This document shows positions 1 to 7,650 of a stretch of DNA of 9,793 nt, piece after piece. How positions within the stretch are numbered: the stretch's first letter is position 1; each line of letters opens with the position of its first letter. Position numbers and translations under genes: made by a program. The DNA is from Helicobacteraceae bacterium (lineage in GTDB: Bacteria > Campylobacterota > Campylobacteria > Campylobacterales > Sulfurimonadaceae). Location: positions 1 through 9,793 of the forward strand of contig JALUKO010000193.1 in assembly GCA_027056525.1 (NCBI GenBank), read 5' to 3'. Under the pieces are notes generated by a model. It was not told where the DNA came from. It ran no database searches and saw only the letters and a list, made by a program, of their open reading frames with translations.

Positions 1-1
1 T

Positions 2-3000
2 ATGGAGAGTGGTTTTATAGAAACGCTGAGACATGTTAATGATGATGGTCTTTTTGAGACCCATTATGTTTACCGTAAACAAAACGGACTTCGTTATACG
101 ATTAAAGATATTAACGGCACCATAGAGGCTCCGAGTGGTTTAGGTTTTACTATTGAGACTATCTCTGAAAATAGCTTTAAGGCGATCAGCTCCAAGGGAA
201 CAGTAGAGACATATGTGAATGATCTTTTGGTCTCAAAAGAGGACATAGACGGAAATAAACGTGAATATGTGTATGATGATAATGGTGTTTTGGAAGCGAT
301 CAAAGATGCCAATGGAAATAAGCTTAGTTTGACATTTGGCACAAATGGATATGTAACGGCTGTTACAGATCAAAACAGCAGAACATGGAAATTTACTTAC
401 GATGAAAACGGCAGCTTGAGTTCGGTGAGTGATCCCTTAGATGGCAAAAAAACATATAGCTATGAAACATATCAGGCTGATAATGATGCTCAGGTGTATT
501 ACCACCTTACAAAAATTGCAGATGAAACAGACAAGGTTATAGTGGCTGTGACTTATGAGAGTGGAAGAACCGGTTCAAAAGCCTACCTTAACGGTAGAGT
601 GAAATCCTATACACAAGGGGAGGATACCTTTACATATAATTGGGATTATCTTTCTTATTATGGGTATATCACCAAAACAAACTCTCTTAACAATTGGACA
701 AGGCTCTATCCTGCGGAGAATGGTCAGATTGTAAAATATACCGACGTTTATTACAAAAATTTTCTTTATAATGTTGATGAAAACATGACTTTGAGAGGCA
801 TAACAGATAAAAATGGCAATGAGTGGAATCAGAGTGTAGATGCTCTTGGAAGAGTAACTTCTCTAACAACCCCTTTAGGCCGTAAAACCCTGTATACCTA
901 TGAGGGTAGTAATCCACATCCATCAAGTGTGACAACACCTTCGGGTGCTAAAAAAACGATCTCTTTTAATGCGACAAATCATCCAACTACAGTGACTTTG
1001 GCTGATGGAAGTGTCTATAAAACAAGTTACGATTCAAAAGGAAATATTCTTGATGTAACAAATCCATCGGGTAAAAAGAGTATTACGACAACATATAACG
1101 CTAACTCTCAACCCTTGAGTGTAGCAAATGCAAATAATGATACCGTGACATTTACCTATAATACATACTCCCAAATTGCCACGATGACAGATGCTATGGG
1201 AAATAAAACAAGCTATTCATACGATCTGCTTGGAAACCTGAGTAAGGTTGTCAATGCACAAAACAGTGAGATCACTTATGTGTATGATGCAGCCGGAAGA
1301 CTGATCTCGCTTAAAGATCCTGCCGGCAATACCACGACATACGAGTATGATGATTTTGCAAGGCTCTCTAAAGTAACACGACCCTCTTCAAGAGTAATCT
1401 CTTATACTTACAACAGTGCAAATCAAGTGACGAAGGTAAGTGACAGTGCGGGGCGAGATGTTACATACACATATGACGGCATGAACAGAATAACAAAAAT
1501 CGCTTCCGGATCTTCTTATATCTCATATCTTTACAATGCCGAGGGTCAAATAACAAGAGCATATGAGAGCAGTTCCGGACAATATGTTTACTACACATAC
1601 GATGCAGACGGCAAGCTAACGCAAGAGAAGCAGAATAATCAAGCGGTTGACTATACTTATGATCTTGATGGGTACTTGGCAACCATAAGTGCTAAAGGTA
1701 CAACAGTAACCTATACGAGAAATAAGGTCGGAGAGATCACTTCTGTAAGTGATGGTGAGAACACATTTAGCTTTACATATGATGCAAACGGTATGAGAAA
1801 AACTGTTACATATCCAAATGGCTTGCAAGCTTCAAGTAGTTATGATGATGCCTTGCGTTTGAGTGCTCTGGATGATGGAGTCCATAGCGCTACATATACA
1901 TATAACAAGAATGGTATGCTCACTCAAAAAACAGTGGACGCTGCAACAACACAGTATGATTATGATGAGGTGGGAAGGCTTACGCAAGCAGGAGGAGAAA
2001 ACTTTACTTACTCGGTAGCGGGGAATATACAAAACAACTCCTCTGTGTATGATACAAAAACAAATCAACTCACTTCCAATGCGACATACAACTATGAGTA
2101 TGATGCTTTTGGCAACTTAGTGAAAAAAACAGATAAAGTTACGGGTGATTATAAAGTTTACACATGGAATGCCTGGAATAAACTTACAAAAGTTGAGAGC
2201 TTTAGCAGTGATAATGTCAGTGTGAAAAAAATAGAGTTTACATACGGGCCGATGGGAAGAAGACTCTCTAAAAATGTGGATGGCGTAATTGAGAAGTACC
2301 TTTATGCAGGTATGAAAATGGTCGCAATTATGAATAACTATTCTACGCTTAAATACAGTTTTATGTATGATGATTCTATAGACAAGCCCTTATCTATCGT
2401 AGATGTTGACGCCGGCAAAAGTTATTATTATCATAGAGACTACCTTGGCTCTGTTGTCGCTTTGAGTGATGCAGATAAAAACATAGTGGAGAGTTACACA
2501 TATGATGCGTATGGAAAAACCCTTAAGTCGACCTCTGTAGCAACAGGGAACCCTTTTGCTTTTACTTCAAGAGAGATGGATGATGAGGATCTTTATTTTT
2601 ATAGAGCCCGTTATTATGATCCGACAACGGGTAGATTTTTGAGTGAAGACCCTATGGGATTTCATGCGAGTGATTTTAACTTTTACAGATATGTTCTTAA
2701 TAATCCGGTTAATTTCGTTGACCCGTTTGGGTATGGGTTCTTTGAGTTTATTGGCTATGTGGCTGCGGGTGCTGGTATAGCCATAGCAGCCCCGGTACTT
2801 GGTGCAACAGCAACAGGGGGAGCGATCGCCGGAGGAGTTGCGTACACAGGGGTAACTCTTTGGAGATTTTTTAGAAGTGCAGGGGAGTCTATGCGACGTA
2901 ACAGAGAACGACGCAGACAGATCGATGCGACTTTATATGGAGATGATCCTGATGTACAGACTATCAGAAGATTAAATCAGGAAGGGATACGAGAAGCAGC

Positions 3001-3181
3001 AGACAGAGCGCGTGACGGTTTTGCTTTACCCGGTACGTTTGTTGGCGGTCCGGTGATCAGTGGAGCGGAAGATCTCATAGTAGCAGGTGCAAATGAGATA
3101 CTTGTACCAAATGTTTATATGCCGCCAAACAGCACCAATACAAACGACAAAGAACCGGGCACTAAAGACCCTTGTGAGTAA
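2..3181 (+). CDS. RHS/YD-repeat protein with RHS-associated core and variable C-terminal tip (5' partial)
   Basis: At least 1059 residues are encoded. The reading frame is open to the window edge, so the ATG at base 2 is probably internal and the N-terminus is missing. Residues about 87-760 are a chain of roughly 25 YD repeats of the form Y-x-Y-D-x-x-G-x-L-x-x-V. They are followed by the RHS-associated core at about 807-912: YHRDYLGSVVAL, then RARYYDPTTGRFLSEDP, then NNPVNFVDPFGYG. In the family, the repeats build a beta-cocoon shell and the core marks the end of the shell, after which a variable tip, often a toxin, follows. Here the tip is residues 913-1059. RHS proteins of this type are exported or surface-associated and act in contact competition; that role is inferred. 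No immunity gene follows, since the next gene is an ABC-transporter binding protein 35 bases downstream. RHS membership is near certain, toxicity is not shown. Confidence 0.95.
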   Translation: MESGFIETLRHVNDDGLFETHYVYRKQNGLRYTIKDINGTIEAPSGLGFTIETISENSFKAISSKGTVETYVNDLLVSKEDIDGNKREYVYDDNGVLEAIKDANGNKLSLTFGTNGYVTAVTDQNSRTWKFTYDENGSLSSVSDPLDGKKTYSYETYQADNDAQVYYHLTKIADETDKVIVAVTYESGRTGSKAYLNGRVKSYTQGEDTFTYNWDYLSYYGYITKTNSLNNWTRLYPAENGQIVKYTDVYYKNFLYNVDENMTLRGITDKNGNEWNQSVDALGRVTSLTTPLGRKTLYTYEGSNPHPSSVTTPSGAKKTISFNATNHPTTVTLADGSVYKTSYDSKGNILDVTNPSGKKSITTTYNANSQPLSVANANNDTVTFTYNTYSQIATMTDAMGNKTSYSYDLLGNLSKVVNAQNSEITYVYDAAGRLISLKDPAGNTTTYEYDDFARLSKVTRPSSRVISYTYNSANQVTKVSDSAGRDVTYTYDGMNRITKIASGSSYISYLYNAEGQITRAYESSSGQYVYYTYDADGKLTQEKQNNQAVDYTYDLDGYLATISAKGTTVTYTRNKVGEITSVSDGENTFSFTYDANGMRKTVTYPNGLQASSSYDDALRLSALDDGVHSATYTYNKNGMLTQKTVDAATTQYDYDEVGRLTQAGGENFTYSVAGNIQNNSSVYDTKTNQLTSNATYNYEYDAFGNLVKKTDKVTGDYKVYTWNAWNKLTKVESFSSDNVSVKKIEFTYGPMGRRLSKNVDGVIEKYLYAGMKMVAIMNNYSTLKYSFMYDDSIDKPLSIVDVDAGKSYYYHRDYLGSVVALSDADKNIVESYTYDAYGKTLKSTSVATGNPFAFTSREMDDEDLYFYRARYYDPTTGRFLSEDPMGFHASDFNFYRYVLNNPVNFVDPFGYGFFEFIGYVAAGAGIAIAAPVLGATATGGAIAGGVAYTGVTLWRFFRSAGESMRRNRERRRQIDATLYGDDPDVQTIRRLNQEGIREAADRARDGFALPGTFVGGPVISGAEDLIVAGANEILVPNVYMPPNSTNTNDKEPGTKDPCE
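260..2290 (+). repeat. YD-repeat array (protein-level repeats in the RHS gene)
   Basis: About 25 degenerate units of roughly 20 residues follow one another, for example YVYDDNGVLEAIKDANGN, FTYDENGSLSSVSDPLDG, YVYDAAGRLISLKDPAGN and YEYDAFGNLVKKTD. The repeats are clear in protein but diverged in DNA; short words such as acatatgatgc recur without long identical tracts, so there is no sign of recent tandem expansion. The units near the middle (about 930-1200) are the most degenerate. Confidence 0.9.
2738..3178 (+). other. RHS C-terminal tip: Gly/Ala-rich hydrophobic segment plus basic stretch, no known toxin fold recognised
   Basis: This region encodes residues 913-1059, after the core motif DPFGYG. 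Residues 913-957 are strongly hydrophobic and rich in Gly and Ala, with small residues spaced like glycine-zipper membrane segments. Residues 958-973 are very basic (RRNRERRRQ). The rest (about 974-1059) is mixed, with Gly/Pro-rich stretches and a hydrophilic end. I recognise no nuclease, deaminase or ADP-ribosyltransferase motif. Glycine-rich hydrophobic segments directly after RHS cores are common and may help translocation, so the segment may be a helper rather than the effector. The tip is short, and a degraded or non-toxic ending is possible. Confidence 0.6.
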
Positions 3182-3189
3182 AGGGTCTT
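3165..3189 (+). terminator. Hairpin spanning the RHS stop codon, probable weak intrinsic terminator
   Basis: Perfect 9-base arms AAGACCCTT (3165-3173) and AAGGGTCTT (3181-3189) enclose a 7-base loop. The loop contains the first two bases of the TAA stop codon. The following bases, GTTATTTG, give only a poor T-tract, so termination may be partial. It sits in the short gap between the RHS gene and the ABC operon, where a terminator is expected. Confidence 0.55.
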
Positions 3190-3203
3190 GTTATTTGCCA
3201 AAG

Positions 3204-3211
3204 AGAGGGAG
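3204..3211 (+). promoter_or_regulatory. Shine-Dalgarno site that selects a TTG start
   Basis: AGAGGGAG lies 5 bases before the TTG at 3217. The next possible start, ATG 3235, would be 23 bases away and would lose the lysine of the signal peptide n-region. The ribosome site therefore supports TTG as the true start. Confidence 0.65.
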
Positions 3212-3216
3212 AAGCA

Positions 3217-4164
3217 TTGTATATAAAAGTTGTTATGGCGTTGTTGTTTTTGTTTCTCTTTGTCTCTTGCAGTGGAGAAAAAGCAGACAAAGAGGTGGTG
3301 ATTTATACTTCTGTTGATCAGGTTTTTTCATCACAGATATTGAAAGAGTTTGAGCGTAAAAGCGGTATAAAGGTGAGAGCTCTTTATGATACAGAAGCTT
3401 CTAAGGCGGTGGGTTTGCAAAAGCGTTTAATGCAGGAGAAAACACACCCAAAAGCTGATGTTTTTTGGAATTCTGAAAATCTTCGCAGTGCCAGACTCGC
3501 TAAAGCAGGCTTGTTTCAAAAACAGGGTGGGGATGCTTATGTTGCTATGGGGCTTAGAAGCAGGGTGTTTGTTATCAATACAAACAAAATGCAGAAAAAA
3601 GAGTTTCCCGATTCTTTGGAGGATCTGACAGATCCAAAGTATAAAGCCAAGGTAGCAATAAGCAACCCCCTTTTTGGGACAGCTTCCGCACAGTTTGCCG
3701 CACTGCTTGGCAAGTGGGGTGAAGAGAAGTTCATAGATTTTTTACAAGCATTGAAAAGGAATGATGTGGCTATTTTAGCGGGTAATGCCAATGTAAAAAA
3801 TAGAGTTGGTTTTGGGGAGTTTGCATTTGGACTTGTGGATACTGATGATGCACTTGTGGGGATATCTCAGGGTTTGCCACTTGCTATGAGATATTATGAC
3901 CAAGATAAAGAGGGGGTGTTTGGTGTATATGGCACACTCGCCATGATAAAGGGTGCTCCTCACCCACAAGAGGCACAAAAACTCTTTGAATATCTCCATA
4001 CTAAAGAGGTTGAAAAGCAGCTTATTGCGATGAACGCTGTGCAGTTTGGGCTTTTGTTTGATGATGAAAATAAAAAGCATAACAAAATATGGATCCCTCC
4101 GGCAGATGAAACCTCGAGCTACCTACAACGTTCGGCAGAACTTATTCGAGAATATCTTGATTAA
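3217..4164 (+). CDS. ABC transporter substrate-binding lipoprotein, ferric-iron-binding-protein-like (COG1840 class)
   Basis: The product has 315 residues and a TTG start chosen by its Shine-Dalgarno site. Residues 1-18 form a lipoprotein-type signal (one Lys, a Leu/Phe-rich core, then FVSC with Cys18); Phe at -3 departs slightly from the lipobox. The mature part opens with VVIYTSVDQVFSSQILKEFE, the typical start of FbpA/AfuA-type periplasmic binding proteins. It continues with ADVFWNSE (about 88-95), SNPLFGTASAQFAALLGKWG (about 149-168) and IKGAPHPQEAQKLFEYL near the end, all family landmarks. Length is normal for the family. Ferric-binding members use a Tyr-Tyr pair late in the protein; at the matching place this one has DTDDA (208-212), although YY occurs at 226-227. 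The ligand is therefore open: iron, another oxyanion or an organic anion. It is the first gene of the operon and overlaps the permease gene. Confidence 0.88.
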   Translation: MYIKVVMALLFLFLFVSCSGEKADKEVVIYTSVDQVFSSQILKEFERKSGIKVRALYDTEASKAVGLQKRLMQEKTHPKADVFWNSENLRSARLAKAGLFQKQGGDAYVAMGLRSRVFVINTNKMQKKEFPDSLEDLTDPKYKAKVAISNPLFGTASAQFAALLGKWGEEKFIDFLQALKRNDVAILAGNANVKNRVGFGEFAFGLVDTDDALVGISQGLPLAMRYYDQDKEGVFGVYGTLAMIKGAPHPQEAQKLFEYLHTKEVEKQLIAMNAVQFGLLFDDENKKHNKIWIPPADETSSYLQRSAELIREYLD

Positions 4165-5650
4165 GAGCGTTGTGAAATCTGCACTTTTACTTCTTGTGCT
4201 GCTTCCACTCACCTATCTCTTTTTTTTACATATACAAGCAGATTTTCTCTATGGCTCAGCGCAGCTTTTTTATAAACTTTTACTCAACGATAAGCTTCTG
4301 AACTCTTTTGTATTGGCTGTAGTTGTAGCGGGTGTGGGTACATTGTTGGCATGTGGTGTTGCCATGTTGTATTTTCATATCTATAACAAGAGGGTACGTT
4401 TTGTATTTGGAATTTTTTTAGGCTTTTTGTTCTTTTTGGCTCCAATTATATATGCATCATTATTTTCGCAGCTAGAGAGTTTTCAACATCTTGGTGCATT
4501 TGCTCGAAGCGTTATAGTTTTGTTGATGTGGCTAAGCCCTTTGGGAAGTGCTATTGTGATTGTCAGTATGGGAAGCATGGACAGATACTCTTTTGAGATC
4601 CTCAAATTTATCCCCGTATCTATAAAAGATATCCTTTATACTTTGCTTCTGAAACAGATGTTTCCCGTCCTTATTGGGGTGTTTACACTACTGTTTCTTA
4701 TGACGTTCACCCAAGAAGAGGTGCCATCTTTTTTTGGCTATAGAACCTATGCAGAGGAGTTTTTAAGCCGTATAGTACTTCAAGAAGAGTTTGAGTCAAC
4801 ACTTTTTTATGCATTGCCTTTTATTGTTATCTCTTTTGTCGCATTTATAATCTTTGCTATGCTTCTGAGATACAAAAGCGTGCGCCTGAGAGAGAACATA
4901 TATGCCCTTGGGAATTTAGAGATTTTTCAAAGTAGATATCTGCTTTCCTTTACCCTTGGGATGATTTTTGTATCTGTTGTGCTGTTTTTGTATTTAGTGT
5001 TTGAAAATATGGATACCACTCTTTTTATAAGTTCCTTTGAACAAAATCTCTCTGTGGTGTTTCGATCTGTTTTCTTGAGTGTATTTGCCTCGCTGTTGGT
5101 CACGGCTGTATCGGTTTTTTTTGTGATGCAGTGTAAAACACGAACAAATCTACTTGTGTTGATCTGCGTGACATCATTGTACTGGCTTTTGCCATCATCT
5201 TTAAATGCTCTTGTGTTGTTGCAGTTTTCACAATATGTTTATATACAGAGTGAATGGTATTCTTACTTTTTGCTGATCTATGCGTATGTACTGAGGGTAC
5301 TTCCAATAGGGCTTATTATCGCTGCCATTCTTTACAAAAGGGTAGAATATAATCCTGCAAGATTTGTTACAATATCTTCATACAAAGAGTTTGTAAAGAT
5401 CACCTTGCCCCAAAATTACAAGGGCTGGTTGATCATATTTGTGATTGCGTTTTTTTTACTGCTTAACGAGATTACAACAACGGTTTTGCTCGTGGAGGCA
5501 GGTTTTGAGACGATCATTGTAAAGATATACAATCTTTTGCATTATGGCGATCTTTCTCAAATACTGTTCTTGTCGCTTATGCAGATCCTTATTGTGCTCT
5601 TTGGTTTGATTGTTTTTATTTGTATAAAGGGTACACATGGTAAAGCTTGA
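4157..5650 (+). CDS. ABC transporter permease, two fused inner-membrane domains (FbpB-like)
   Basis: The product has about 497 residues and is very hydrophobic, with around a dozen membrane spans, as in the fused permeases of the ferric-iron class. Each half carries a diverged EAA loop that would contact the ATPase: around residues 144-170 (YSFEILKFIPVSIKDILYT) and 397-420 (EYNPARFVTISSYKEFVKI, then TLPQ). The frame is open back to 4046, but starts at 4046 or ATG 4106 would overlap the binding-protein gene by 119 or 59 bases without a visible ribosome site. I chose TTG 4157, which overlaps the upstream stop (ttgattaa) and puts two lysines before the first membrane span. GTG 4172, preceded by AAGAG, is an equal alternative. 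It works with the binding protein before it and the ATPase after it. Confidence 0.88.
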   Translation: MIKSVVKSALLLLVLLPLTYLFFLHIQADFLYGSAQLFYKLLLNDKLLNSFVLAVVVAGVGTLLACGVAMLYFHIYNKRVRFVFGIFLGFLFFLAPIIYASLFSQLESFQHLGAFARSVIVLLMWLSPLGSAIVIVSMGSMDRYSFEILKFIPVSIKDILYTLLLKQMFPVLIGVFTLLFLMTFTQEEVPSFFGYRTYAEEFLSRIVLQEEFESTLFYALPFIVISFVAFIIFAMLLRYKSVRLRENIYALGNLEIFQSRYLLSFTLGMIFVSVVLFLYLVFENMDTTLFISSFEQNLSVVFRSVFLSVFASLLVTAVSVFFVMQCKTRTNLLVLICVTSLYWLLPSSLNALVLLQFSQYVYIQSEWYSYFLLIYAYVLRVLPIGLIIAAILYKRVEYNPARFVTISSYKEFVKITLPQNYKGWLIIFVIAFFLLLNEITTTVLLVEAGFETIIVKIYNLLHYGDLSQILFLSLMQILIVLFGLIVFICIKGTHGKA

Positions 5651-6353
5651 AAATATTATCTATCGATATGATGAGAAGTTTACTCTAAATATAAAAGAGC
5701 TTTCTCTTGGTGAAGCGTTTAGGACAAGCTATATAGTGGGAGCTTCTGGAAGTGGAAAAAGCACACTTTTAAAAATCATATGTGGTTTGAAAACTCCCCA
5801 TAAAGGGTGTGTAGAGGTTGATGGTAAGAGTATGAGCGATCTGATAAGCACGCATAAGCTTCATACACTTAAGATGATCTATATGTCTCAAGAACTTGGG
5901 CTTTGGTCTCATATGAGCTGCATTGAGCATATCCGGTTTATGCTCCCCAAGAGTAAACATGCCACGGCTTTGCTTTGGCTGGAGAAAGTGCAACTTCTTG
6001 AAAAAGCAGATGCAAAGCCTGATGCGCTTTCAGGAGGGCAGAAACAAAGGCTTGCTCTTGCCCGTGCTTTGTGTATAGAACCGAGGTTTCTTGTTTTGGA
6101 TGAACCTTTTGCAAGTTTAGATATTGTTTTGGCGGATGAACTGCAGCAGATAATCTCTAAAGAGCAAAAGATACATAAGTTTCAACTGCTTCAGGTTTCA
6201 CACAACACATTGGGTTTTTACGATAAAAACGTTAATATAATAGTAATGGATAAGGGTGAGATTGTTCAAAGTGCAACATTTACGCAGATTATAAACAACC
6301 CTGTTGGGAGATGGAGTAAAAAGTGGATAGAGTTACTTTCAAAAAAAGGGTAG
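5637..6353 (+). CDS. ABC transporter ATP-binding protein (short FbpC-like)
   Basis: The 238-residue cytoplasmic nucleotide-binding subunit powers the importer. All motifs are intact: Walker A GASGSGKST (35-43), Q-loop Gln85, signature LSGGQ (131-135), Walker B FLVLDE (151-156), D-loop SLD (160-162) and H-loop His189. Ferric-importer ATPases of the FbpC type are usually about 350 residues with a C-terminal regulatory (TOBE) domain; that part is absent, and the protein ends shortly after the catalytic domain. The start ATG overlaps the permease by 14 bases and has AAAGGG five bases upstream, so translation is probably coupled. The next gene starts inside its last 31 bases. Confidence 0.93.
   Translation: MVKLENIIYRYDEKFTLNIKELSLGEAFRTSYIVGASGSGKSTLLKIICGLKTPHKGCVEVDGKSMSDLISTHKLHTLKMIYMSQELGLWSHMSCIEHIRFMLPKSKHATALLWLEKVQLLEKADAKPDALSGGQKQRLALARALCIEPRFLVLDEPFASLDIVLADELQQIISKEQKIHKFQLLQVSHNTLGFYDKNVNIIVMDKGEIVQSATFTQIINNPVGRWSKKWIELLSKKG
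6313..6316 (+). promoter_or_regulatory. Shine-Dalgarno GGAG supporting a GTG start at 6323
   Basis: GGAG sits six bases before GTG 6323, inside the end of the ATPase gene. The later in-frame starts GTG 6353 and ATG 6365 would remove the Lys-Lys-Arg n-region of the signal peptide, so the GTG at 6323 is preferred. Confidence 0.6.
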
Positions 6354-6793
6354 TGTTTTTCTTTATGTTCTTGCTCCTTGGTGGAGCCTCGTTAGAGGCA
6401 CTGACCTATAAAACATATGCGCAGTGGGAAGTAGATGCCGTTGCGGTTGCTTGGGTGATTCACACCTATATAGACAAAAATGCAGACTTTTGCATAGTTA
6501 AAAAAGGGGTGCACATAAAAGATGAACTCTCCATCAACACTCCAAACTCGCGTTTTCGACGCACTGCAAAAGAGACAGCCTTTGAGAGTGCTTTGCGGTA
6601 TTACAAAATCAACAATGCGTGTACACAAAAAGTTCTGCCGCTTGTCAGGGTGATTGAGATGGCGCCTTGGAGAAAAAGTGAAGATTTGCAAGTGCTGAAT
6701 TTTGAAAAAGATATTGTGCAGACTTTAGAAAAAAAGGATATCTTTGCCACCTTTGAGTATATCGATCAGTTTTGTAAAAAAGGGCAACAATGA
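6323..6793 (+). CDS. Small exported protein resembling the ChrB C-terminal (chromate resistance) domain
   Basis: The product has 156 residues from a GTG start. Residues 1-26 are a signal peptide: basic FKKR, then a Phe/Leu-rich core, then GGASLEA. The mature domain has DAVAVAWVIHTYIDKNADF (38-56), which matches the pattern of the ChrB C-terminal family (DR-x-A-x-AWLI-x-RFID-x-A-x-F). Further matches are TPNSRFRRTAKETAFESAL (73-91) and a final helical part LPLVRVIEMAPWRK (105-118). ChrB was described as a chromate-responsive regulator, and related exported single-domain proteins are annotated as chromate resistance exported proteins; their biochemical role is poorly known. The assignment comes from remembered motif patterns only. 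Three cysteines (57, 100, 151) remain in the mature part. The gene begins inside the ATPase gene and its stop overlaps the next start (ATGA), so it belongs to the ABC operon. Confidence 0.6.
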   Translation: MDRVTFKKRVVFFFMFLLLGGASLEALTYKTYAQWEVDAVAVAWVIHTYIDKNADFCIVKKGVHIKDELSINTPNSRFRRTAKETAFESALRYYKINNACTQKVLPLVRVIEMAPWRKSEDLQVLNFEKDIVQTLEKKDIFATFEYIDQFCKKGQQ

Positions 6794-7650
6794 AAATAAT
6801 ATTTGTATGTTTGATAAGCATCTACACACTTTTTGCATATACAATCCCCTCTATTGCCTTTTTGGCATACAATGGTGAAGAGTGGATAGTTTGTGTGCTG
6901 GAGAATGGAAAAATCACAGAGATTCAACTCGATGAAGAACCCCACTCATTTGATTATAATTTTAAAAATGATCAGATTGTGTATGTAGGGGCAGATTCAA
7001 AGCTGCGCTTCTATGTTCATGGAGATGAAAGGGAGTTGCAACTGCCATACAAACACAGTGGTTTTACCCAGCCGAGTTTTTTATGTGAAGACAATCTTGT
7101 GTATGCCGTGGAGCTCATCAACAAAAATTCAAGATCGACAAAGATTGTACAGATCGATCTCAAAGATGACTCTTTACAAACTGTGGTGAAACAGAACTCC
7201 TCACAGTTTGAACCTGTTGAGTGTGATGAGAGAAGTATCCTTTTTACCAACCTTGTATGTAATCAAGGGTGCGCTAAATTGATTCAGGAGATTTGGATAA
7301 AAAACCTTGTTACCGGTTTGTCTGAACAGGTAACACTTCTCAATGCCTTTAGTACAAATCCCTCTATCCATTATGGCTCTCACATGATGTTTTTCAATTC
7401 AAACAGATATGACAACTACAATATATGGGCAAAGAAGATAGATGATGATGCAAGGGCTTTTCAAGTCACCTTCTCAGAAGCTATCGACACAGACCCAGTC
7501 GCCATAAATGACAACTCTTTTTTGTTTATACGCAACAATGGCTCAAAGCAAACTATCATGTATGGGGATCTTCAAGGGCAATTGTATGAAATAAAATTAT
7601 TAAAAGAGTATAATAAAATACGACAGTTAAAGGTTCAGAGATGCGATTGA
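6790..7650 (+). CDS. Exported TolB-like beta-propeller (PD40-type) protein, function unknown
   Basis: The product has 286 residues. Residues 1-16 form a signal peptide (MKIIFVCLISIYTLFA). The rest reads as about five short beta-rich blades, each with a hydrophobic V/F-Y/F strand followed by a polar turn: QIVYVGADSKLRFYV, DNLVYAVELINK, SILFTNLVCNQGC, MMFFNSNRYDNYNIWAKKI and SFLFIRNNGS. The FNSNRYDNYNIW segment fits the PD40 repeat (F-S-x-R-x-G-x-x-x-I-W/Y) of TolB-like propellers, which serve as periplasmic binding surfaces. No catalytic residues are visible. LVCNQGC holds a C-x3-C pair that could form a disulfide. Its ATG overlaps the previous stop by four bases, and its end overlaps the next gene by ten. 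A partner role in the envelope is inferred. Confidence 0.65.
   Translation: MKIIFVCLISIYTLFAYTIPSIAFLAYNGEEWIVCVLENGKITEIQLDEEPHSFDYNFKNDQIVYVGADSKLRFYVHGDERELQLPYKHSGFTQPSFLCEDNLVYAVELINKNSRSTKIVQIDLKDDSLQTVVKQNSSQFEPVECDERSILFTNLVCNQGCAKLIQEIWIKNLVTGLSEQVTLLNAFSTNPSIHYGSHMMFFNSNRYDNYNIWAKKIDDDARAFQVTFSEAIDTDPVAINDNSFLFIRNNGSKQTIMYGDLQGQLYEIKLLKEYNKIRQLKVQRCD

Noticed and set aside
2..4. ATG at base 2 as the real start of the RHS protein
   Set aside because: The frame is open to the window edge, no upstream sequence is available to show a ribosome site, and RHS proteins normally have a longer N-terminal part.
223..240. Seven-base inverted repeat with a four-base loop (TCTTTTG and CAAAAGA)
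   Set aside because: It lies inside the RHS reading frame with no T-tract or regulatory setting, and AT-rich arms of this length are expected by chance.
3195..3232. Possible promoter TTGCCA (3195-3200) with TATAAA-like box at 3222-3227 in front of ATG 3235
   Set aside because: The spacer is 21 bases, too long, and it would give a nearly leaderless transcript that lacks the good ribosome site used by TTG 3217.
3087..3317. Open frame on the + strand bridging the RHS end and the binding-protein start
   Set aside because: It overlaps two well supported genes in another frame, and its product shows no protein-like pattern.
4046..4156. N-terminal extension of the permease back to the ATG at 4046
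   Set aside because: It would overlap the binding-protein gene by 119 bases, has no ribosome site, and adds a non-hydrophobic leader not expected for the family.
7308..7335. Inverted repeat TGTTACC and GGTAACA with a 14-base spacer
   Set aside because: It is inside the propeller coding sequence, has no symmetrical operator context, and a 7-base arm is within chance expectation.
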